Made by a program: the position numbers and the translations under genes. The notes under the pieces were generated by a model. It saw only the letters and a program-made list of their open reading frames with translations. It was not told where the DNA came from and ran no database searches. From contig SLSP01000133.1 in assembly GCA_007130345.1 (NCBI GenBank), positions 1 through 19,799 of the forward strand: 19,799 nt of DNA. Direction: 5' to 3'. Of this stretch, positions 14,925 to 19,799 are shown one piece after another. This DNA is from Thermoflexales bacterium (lineage in GTDB: Bacteria; Chloroflexota; Anaerolineae; B4-G1; SLSP01). Numbering within the stretch: position 1 is the stretch's first letter; every line of letters begins with the position of its first letter.

Positions 14925-15058
14925 GCGGTAGTGCAAAACTAACCCTGTGACAAGCAAACATCACTGGTTGAGTTTGCTTATAGGACACAGATTCACACGG
15001 AAAAACACGGATTTTTTGATTTTATCCGTGAAATCTTTGTTCATCCGTGTCCCAAACA
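14925..15058. repeat. Dispersed palindromic repeat, family B copy 2
   Basis: This is the second full-length copy of the element at 4021-4152, in the same orientation. It has the same start (gcggtagtgcaaaact) and the same closing hairpin (GGACACAGATTCACACGG against CTTTGTTCATCCGTGTCC). It directly abuts family D and ends 27 bp before the stop codon of the TPR gene. Confidence 0.85.
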
Positions 15059-15085
15059 GAGATTTTTCAGGAGAGCCATCATTCG

Positions 15086-16606
15086 CTACCGCGTACACAA
15101 CTCCCACGTCCGCACCGCGTTGGCGTCCGTCGGGTCGATGCGCAAGGCCACCTCGATGTAGGGGATAGCGTCGGAGCATTGGTTCAGCAGGTAATAGCAC
15201 AAGGCCAGTGTGTAATAGCTCTCTATCGCCGGGCCTGCCACCGCGCCTGTGCTCCCGTTCATCTCCACGCGCCCATCCGGAGCCGGGAAAATCGGTTCGG
15301 TGCGGATTATCTGGCGTTCCGGGGAGCGCATCGTCAGGAACCAGCCCACGTACACTTTGCCGGTGGGCACCGGCGGCATATCGGTCAGGCTGACCTGGTA
15401 TCGCCCGCTCAACACGTCCAGGCGCACATGACCCGCTACTGGCGAATCCTCGCCGCTTCCCCGGATGATGCCTCGCAGCGGCGACTCCGGGTTTTCGGGA
15501 TGGACGAACTCGGCGCGGGCCACCTCCAGGTTCGAGGGCGCGTCGCCGATGCCCCCCACATCCTCGGCGGTGATGACGAAGAAGACGGTGCGGCGGCGCG
15601 TGCGGGCTTCGCCATAGCGGATGGCCGGGCGGAAGGTGTCGATGGCGTCCTCATAATTGCGGCGCTGGAAGTACAAAATCGCCAATCGCCCATACGCGCC
15701 CCCAAATGTGGGGTCTAACGCGATGGCTTCTTGAAGATGCTCCTCGGCCCGCTCGTATTCGCCTTGCAACAACAACAGCCAGCCCAGACGGTCGCGCGCG
15801 GTGGCGCTATAGGGATCGGCCTCCACCGCCTGTTCGTAGACTTCCAGGGCCAGATTGAAGTTGCCCAGCGCGAGCGCGTTGCGTCCAATCGCCAGATAGA
15901 GATGCGCGATCTCGCCATGCTGCGCGATGGCCTCGCGGTATACCTGGATGGCGGCGGAATAGCTTCCCTGGCTTTCCAGCACATAGCCGTGATTGCGCGC
16001 CACGTCCACGTTGGAGCCGTTGAGCTTCAGCGCGGTGTCGAGTGCGTCGTTGGCCCCGAACCAGTTCCCCCGCGCCATATAGGTTTCGGCCAGATACGCA
16101 TACGGCTCCGGCTGCGTCGGATCGAGCGCGATAGCCTGCTGGAACGCGGCCTGGGCTTCAGGCAACGCCCGCAGCCACTCGTAGGAGATGCCGAGGGCGG
16201 CCCAGGCGCGGGCGTTCTCTGGCTGGCGGCGGAGGGCCTCGCGGGCCATCACCAGACCGCGCTCCGGGCGACCTTCTAAGACCAGCAACCGGGCCAACTC
16301 GATGTAGATGTCCGTCTGGTTTGGCTCCAAGTCCAGCGCTTGCTGATAGGCCACAATCGCCTGGCTGATATAGCCCGACCAGTACGCATCCTCCGCCTCG
16401 GCGATGTAGAGGAGGGGCGAGGGGGTGGGCGTGGGTAGCGGTGTGGGCGTGGCGGGCACGCCCACGATGGGGCTGGTCTCGATGACCTCCGCCCACAAGT
16501 TATAGCCGATGTAGACGCTCGCGGCCACCACGATTAGCAGCAGCAGAATCCATCCGCCGCCGCGTCGCCGCCGTCTAAATAACTCGCGATCAGATTTTAT
16601 TTGCAT
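15086..16606 (-). CDS. Membrane-anchored TPR protein with an inserted beta domain
   Basis: The product has 506 residues. A basic stretch (RRRRR, 11-15) and one helix (about 19-36) anchor it, probably with the bulk outside. A Thr/Pro linker (51-64) leads to about eight TPR units (66-335) with typical A-x-ALDLEP and A-ALGISYEW patterns. Residues 337-457 are not TPR. They look beta-rich (VFFVITAEDVGG, VRLDVLSGRYQVSLTDMPP, GKVYVGWFLTM) and resemble the beta-sandwich of RskA-type anti-sigma factors. One more TPR follows at 462-500. The role is probably assembling an envelope complex; no partner is evident. The ATG at 16606 has AGGAG eleven bases upstream, and that AGGAG belongs to the terminal repeat of family C copy 3. 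Confidence 0.83.
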   Translation of the reverse strand: MQIKSDRELFRRRRRGGGWILLLLIVVAASVYIGYNLWAEVIETSPIVGVPATPTPLPTPTPSPLLYIAEAEDAYWSGYISQAIVAYQQALDLEPNQTDIYIELARLLVLEGRPERGLVMAREALRRQPENARAWAALGISYEWLRALPEAQAAFQQAIALDPTQPEPYAYLAETYMARGNWFGANDALDTALKLNGSNVDVARNHGYVLESQGSYSAAIQVYREAIAQHGEIAHLYLAIGRNALALGNFNLALEVYEQAVEADPYSATARDRLGWLLLLQGEYERAEEHLQEAIALDPTFGGAYGRLAILYFQRRNYEDAIDTFRPAIRYGEARTRRRTVFFVITAEDVGGIGDAPSNLEVARAEFVHPENPESPLRGIIRGSGEDSPVAGHVRLDVLSGRYQVSLTDMPPVPTGKVYVGWFLTMRSPERQIIRTEPIFPAPDGRVEMNGSTGAVAGPAIESYYTLALCYYLLNQCSDAIPYIEVALRIDPTDANAVRTWELCTR

Positions 16607-16612
16607 AGCAAA

Positions 16613-16748
16613 GACTCTCCTGAAAGCACCCTAAAAATCCGATTTTTTAGAATCTTGATACTATATGTAGATTTTTCGCGTGCGAATTTCATATATGTAG
16701 TAGGTCGCATGTGGAAAAATCGGATTTTTGGACTTTTTCAGGAGACTC
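16613..16748. repeat. Palindromic element, family C copy 3
   Basis: This 136-bp copy has the best terminal inverted repeats: GACTCTCCTGAAA on the left, and GAGTCTCCTGAAA as the complement of the right end (12 of 13 match). Internally CTAAAAATCCGATTTTTTAG opposes GAAAAATCGGATTTTTGG. It is very similar to copy 1 by eye. It occupies most of the 200-bp gap between the epimerase stop and the TPR start. Its left end supplies the only visible ribosome site for the TPR gene. Confidence 0.9.
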
Positions 16749-16806
16749 AGCAAAGGGCAAATCAAAGGGATGTCTCCTGTTCCTGTGAAGACTACAAAAG
16801 TCTCAG

Positions 16807-17775
16807 CTAGTCCGTATACCACTTCCACGCCTCGATGATGGCTGCGCGGGCAGGGCGAGGCCGAAAACCGAGCGCGGCCCGCGCCTTCGACCCATCGAAG
16901 TATAGCTTGTGCGCGCTCAGGCGCAACCGGCAGGCGTCCAATTCGGCGGGGAGGGGGAGGCCGCGCTCTGCCATCGCCGCGAGCAGGCGCACCAGCGCGA
17001 CCGGGGCCGTCCACCGGGGTTTGGGCACGCCGACGATCTCCGCCGCCATCTCGGCCAGGGCGCGGTGCGTGACATTCTCGCCGTTGAGAATGTACCGCGC
17101 GCCGGTGACGCCGCGCTCGGCGGCCAGGACGTGCGCCGCGCCCACGTCCCGCGCCGCGACCACGCCCATCCCGCCCGGCGGCGCGACCACGAGCAGCCCG
17201 CGCCGCGCCACCCGCAGAAGCTCGCCGCCCACGAAGTTCACGTCGCGCTGGCCGATGACGGTGGCGGGATTGACAATCACTACGTCGAGGCCCTGGCGCA
17301 GGGCGCGGGTAGCTTCCGCTTCGGCCAGGAGCTTGCTGTGCCCATAATGGAAATCCGCCGGGCGCAGGTTGAACGCGCTGCGCTCATCCCGCAACTGGCC
17401 GGGAACCTCCGGCACGCCCAGGGTCGCCACGGAGCTGGTCAGTACCACGCGGCGAACGCCAGCTTCCAGCGCGGCGCGGAGCACGTTCCGCGTCCCGGTG
17501 ACGTTGGCGTGGTAGATGGGGTTGGGCGCGTTGCGCCAATACTGCGCGATGGCGGCGACGTGGAAGACCAGGTCGCATCCGGCGAGCGCGGGCGGGAGCG
17601 AGGCGTAATCCGTCACATCGCCCGTGACCAGTTCGGGGTTGAGGCCCACCAGCGCATCCAGGCGCGAGGTGGCCCGCCGCAGCGCGCGCACATCGTAGCC
17701 GCGCTCCAGCAGCGCCTCGACGACGTTCGCGCCGACGCAGCCGGTCGCGCCGGTGACTAGGGCTTTATCGGACAC
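16807..17775 (-). CDS. NAD(P)-dependent epimerase/reductase (extended SDR, HpnA/DFR-like)
   Basis: From the GTG at 17775 the product has 322 residues. It shows the extended-SDR cofactor motif GATGCVG (9-15), GDVTD with Asp53, FHVAA (71-75), NVTGTRNVL (91-99), TSSVATLG (113-120) and catalytic Tyr144 and Lys148 in YGHSK. NPATVIGQRD and RYILNGENVT are typical of the dihydroflavonol-reductase and hopanoid-associated epimerase branch. Arg31 and Arg34 after the second strand suggest NADP. No other hopanoid genes are in view, so the substrate stays open. An in-frame TTG at 17784 is an alternative start; neither has a clear ribosome site. It follows vapC after 69 bp on the same strand. Confidence 0.88.
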   Translation of the reverse strand: MSDKALVTGATGCVGANVVEALLERGYDVRALRRATSRLDALVGLNPELVTGDVTDYASLPPALAGCDLVFHVAAIAQYWRNAPNPIYHANVTGTRNVLRAALEAGVRRVVLTSSVATLGVPEVPGQLRDERSAFNLRPADFHYGHSKLLAEAEATRALRQGLDVVIVNPATVIGQRDVNFVGGELLRVARRGLLVVAPPGGMGVVAARDVGAAHVLAAERGVTGARYILNGENVTHRALAEMAAEIVGVPKPRWTAPVALVRLLAAMAERGLPLPAELDACRLRLSAHKLYFDGSKARAALGFRPRPARAAIIEAWKWYTD

Positions 17776-17844
17776 AGGATGCAAGACTCAGGACGCTTCT
17801 GCAAAATCTAGAATCCCCAATCACCAGACCATGCCATTTTTCAG

Positions 17845-18240
17845 TCAGGATTCTATGTACTCGACGAGGATTTCAGAGCAACGACACAACTGCCGATCAT
17901 TCGTCAAAAATACATCGCAATCACTGATGATGGCGGCGGCTAGATGCAGAGCATCTGGAGTACGAAATCCATACTGGGCACGCAATTCTGTCGCACAATC
18001 TATTACACTATGTGAGAGTGGCACAATCTCTGTAATGATCTCAGCCAAATAGCGGTCAAAAGCTGCCAACAAAGTCGGTTTGCCATCCCGAATCGGCTTA
18101 ACGCGACATTCCAATCGCGTGAGATCGCTACACACTTGCTGTGTGCCTGGTGCGGATAGCCGCAGCTCCAAGCTGGCCGCATACGGCGCTATAGATTCGA
18201 CAAGATAAATGATCGGCGCAGAATCCAGATATACCCGCAT
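17845..18240 (-). CDS. vapC: VapC-type PIN-domain toxin ribonuclease
   Basis: The product is a predicted metal-dependent RNase of a type II toxin-antitoxin pair. The 131-residue length is typical. The acidic active-site residues are visible: Asp6 (YLDSAPIIYLVE), Glu44 (LTRLECR), Asp96 (TPDALHLAAA) and Asp115 (FLTNDRQL). The ATG at 18240 shares its A with the antitoxin stop (TGATG), and GGGAGGA lies six bases upstream, so the longer TTG start at 18255 is rejected. The DNA is visibly richer in A+T than the ccm genes upstream, which suggests the pair was acquired. Confidence 0.92.
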   Translation of the reverse strand: MRVYLDSAPIIYLVESIAPYAASLELRLSAPGTQQVCSDLTRLECRVKPIRDGKPTLLAAFDRYLAEIITEIVPLSHSVIDCATELRAQYGFRTPDALHLAAAIISDCDVFLTNDRQLCRCSEILVEYIES

Positions 18241-18497
18241 CAATTGTCCTCCCAAGCATCTCGTTCCGCCTGGATTTCGGCGTCAATCTCTTCCCGGCTA
18301 CGAGGATGATACCCGCTCTGACGTAAGGCTTGACGAATCTCTTGCAGTTTCTCCAACCAGGAACGCTCCGCAGTCGGTACGGGCAAGGCTTCGACCACGA
18401 CGCGCACACGTCCTAGCGGTAAAGCGAGCGGGCGATCCAACACCACCGTGCTAGGATTCGACAAGGTTCCCGTTCTGGTATACAGTTCCGTCGTCAT
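18240..18497 (-). CDS. vapB: Antitoxin of the VapBC pair
   Basis: The product is an 85-residue protein directly before the PIN toxin. The N-terminal half (about 10-40) is beta-rich, with TVVLDRPLALPLGRVRVVVE resembling an AbrB-like or related DNA-binding fold. The C-terminal half is charged and helical and ends REEIDAEIQAERDAWEDN, the kind of tail that wraps the toxin. GGAGG lies before two adjacent ATGs (18500 and 18497). The second has the better spacing. The GGAGG overlaps the end of ccmC, so the pair may be read through from the ccm operon as well as autoregulated. Assignment rests mainly on context. Confidence 0.8.
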   Translation of the reverse strand: MTTELYTRTGTLSNPSTVVLDRPLALPLGRVRVVVEALPVPTAERSWLEKLQEIRQALRQSGYHPRSREEIDAEIQAERDAWEDN

Positions 18498-18500
18498 CAT

Positions 18501-19187
18501 TCACCTCCGGTCATACTGATCATTCAAAAGCGACTCCAAAACATCACGGGCGTGTTCCAGGTGGATGCGCTGGCGTAGCAGCGTGATGTACACCAGCGTA
18601 CACGCGCCGAGCGCGAGGAAGAGCGTGTGTTGCATCTTCTGGGTAAGGGCCAGGCCCGATCCGGTGAGCACGACGGGATGGATGGTGCGCCACCAGCGGA
18701 TGGCAAACCACGACAGCGGCACGGTGACGAAGGCCAGGATGCCGTAGACCGCCGCGAAGCGCGCCTCGCGCTCGTGGTTGACGACCGAACCGCGCAGCAT
18801 CACGTAGGCCACGTAGAGCAGCCATTGCACTGCCGAGATGGTCAGGCGCGGTTCCCACGTCCAATAGACGCCCCACACGGGTCTGGCCCACAACATCCCC
18901 GTCACCACCGTCATCGAGATGAAGGCCAGGCCCACTTCTGCCGAGGCCAGAGCCAGCGTGTCCCATCGACGCGCGCGGGTCGCCAGGTAGCCGATGCTCC
19001 CCACAAAGGTCACGAAGAAACCGAAGAAGCCCACCCACGCGGACGCGACGTGGAAGTAGAAGATGCGCTGCACGTCGCCCATCGTCGCCTCGGTCGGCGC
19101 GTAGAAGAACACGGCCCCCAATGCCGTGATAAAGGTCAAGAGGCTCACCACCGCCAACGCACTATCTAGGTTGCGTTCTCTATTCAT
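18501..19187 (-). CDS. ccmC: Cytochrome c maturation protein CcmC
   Basis: CcmC is an inner-membrane protein that presents heme to CcmE in system I cytochrome c maturation. The product has about 229 residues and six predicted helices. It has the heme-handling Trp-rich motif WGVYWTWEPRLT (residues 106-117 counting from the GTG), and the two flanking histidines expected in the family: His47 (FYFHVASAW) and His171 (RTIHPVVL). The acidic residue ending the motif is Glu rather than the common Asp. A GTG at 19190 (GGAGG eight bases upstream) and this ATG at 19187 are both possible starts. It lies directly behind ccmB on the same strand. Confidence 0.93.
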   Translation of the reverse strand: MNRERNLDSALAVVSLLTFITALGAVFFYAPTEATMGDVQRIFYFHVASAWVGFFGFFVTFVGSIGYLATRARRWDTLALASAEVGLAFISMTVVTGMLWARPVWGVYWTWEPRLTISAVQWLLYVAYVMLRGSVVNHEREARFAAVYGILAFVTVPLSWFAIRWWRTIHPVVLTGSGLALTQKMQHTLFLALGACTLVYITLLRQRIHLEHARDVLESLLNDQYDRR

Positions 19188-19193
19188 CACGCG

Positions 19194-19799
19194 CTATTCC
19201 TCCACCACATATCCAAACGTGATCATCGACACGGCTGTGATAATCAGCGTGTAGACCACGAGCAGTTGTATCCAGTTGCCGATTTCGGCCCAGGGCGCGC
19301 CATCGAGCAGGCCGAGCGTGGCCTGTACCGCGCCGATGAGCAGCGGCACCGCCAACGGGAGCAGCAGGATGGGCAGCAGCACCTCGCGGGCGCGGGTGTT
19401 GACCGCCATCGCCGCCAGCAGCGTCCCCACAGCGGCGTAGCCCGCCGTCCCCCACAGCAGCACCAGCAGCACGCCGCCGTTGAGCAGCGGCACGTTGAAT
19501 AGCACCGCCGCCAGTGGGAGCAGCACGGCTTCGACGGCCAGCATCAGCGCGAAATTACTGAGCGCCTTGCCGAAGAAGATCAGCACGCGCTCGACCGGGG
19601 CCAGCAGCAGCCCCTCCATCCCGCCGGTGATTTGCTCTCGTGCCAGCGAGCGGCTCAAGCCAAGCGTCCCCGCGAAGGCGATGGCGGCCCAGAGCACGCC
19701 GGGCGCGGCGGCCCGCGCCACCGTCCCGCGCAAATCCAGCGCGAAGCTGAAGATGAGCAGCGCCAGCACCGCGTAGACGAACATCGCGCTGAAGATCTC
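19194..19799 (-). CDS. ccmB: Heme exporter subunit CcmB (partial, cut by window edge)
   Basis: CcmB is the membrane partner of the ATPase CcmA in the CcmAB transporter of system I cytochrome c maturation. The visible part is about 200 residues and six helices. The frame stays open to the window end, so the N-terminus is missing and the Met at 19784 is internal. Diagnostic segments are LALLIFSFAL, GVLWAAIAFAGTLGLSRSL and GGMEGLLLAPVERVLIFFGKAL, then the closing ITAVSMITFGYVVEE. CcmA is expected just beyond the edge. Confidence 0.93.
   Translation of the reverse strand, partial: EIFSAMFVYAVLALLIFSFALDLRGTVARAAAPGVLWAAIAFAGTLGLSRSLAREQITGGMEGLLLAPVERVLIFFGKALSNFALMLAVEAVLLPLAAVLFNVPLLNGGVLLVLLWGTAGYAAVGTLLAAMAVNTRAREVLLPILLLPLAVPLLIGAVQATLGLLDGAPWAEIGNWIQLLVVYTLIITAVSMITFGYVVEE

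Noticed and set aside
16601..16810. 69-codon plus-strand frame spanning family C copy 3
   Set aside because: It is almost wholly repeat sequence, and its start overlaps the TPR start codon in antisense. No evidence of translation on this strand.

Overview
The window is GC-rich, gene-dense bacterial chromosome. Its gene families point to Chloroflexota, probably an Anaerolineae-like lineage: a DnaD-domain protein and DnaC/IstB-type helicase loader directly behind dnaB, a DUF151 bifunctional nuclease, a YfhO-type membrane protein, a Thr/Pro-rich lipoprotein glycosidase, and many dispersed long imperfect palindromes. This placement is inference from families and style, not from a search. There are no rRNA, tRNA, CRISPR or transposase genes.

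Layout. 1-2750: an imperfect-palindrome repeat, then (minus strand) an EamA transporter gene overlapping a secreted clan GH-A glycosidase gene. 2751-5065: recA (minus) and a lower-GC short-chain dehydrogenase gene (minus), separated by a dispersed repeat. 5066-8997: a tight minus-strand replication operon in the order DUF151 nuclease, dnaB, DnaD-domain protein, and a helicase loader with two AAA+ modules in one chain. 9113-9634: rnhA, the only plus-strand gene, divergent from the operon and apparently leaderless. 9782-14768: recD2 and a long YfhO-like membrane protein gene (minus) that carries at least two in-frame insertions of repeat DNA. 14769-15085: no gene, filled by two repeats. 15086-17775: a membrane-anchored TPR protein and an extended-SDR epimerase/reductase gene (minus). 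17845-19799: ccmB and ccmC (minus), followed without a gap by a VapBC toxin-antitoxin pair.

How the genes fit together. The middle of the window is a genome-maintenance neighbourhood: RecA, DnaB with its loader and a DnaD-like factor, RNase HI and RecD2. The right end is cytochrome c maturation (CcmB/CcmC). The accessory pieces (SDR, VapBC) look lower in GC than their neighbours.

Two things stand out. First, the loader gene encodes a tandem duplicated AAA+ ATPase whose second module has lost the sensor-1 asparagine and one box-VII arginine. Second, a palindromic element of about 130 bp occurs three times. All three copies keep an open frame in the same orientation, and one copy is translated inside a membrane protein, much like the Rickettsia palindromic elements.
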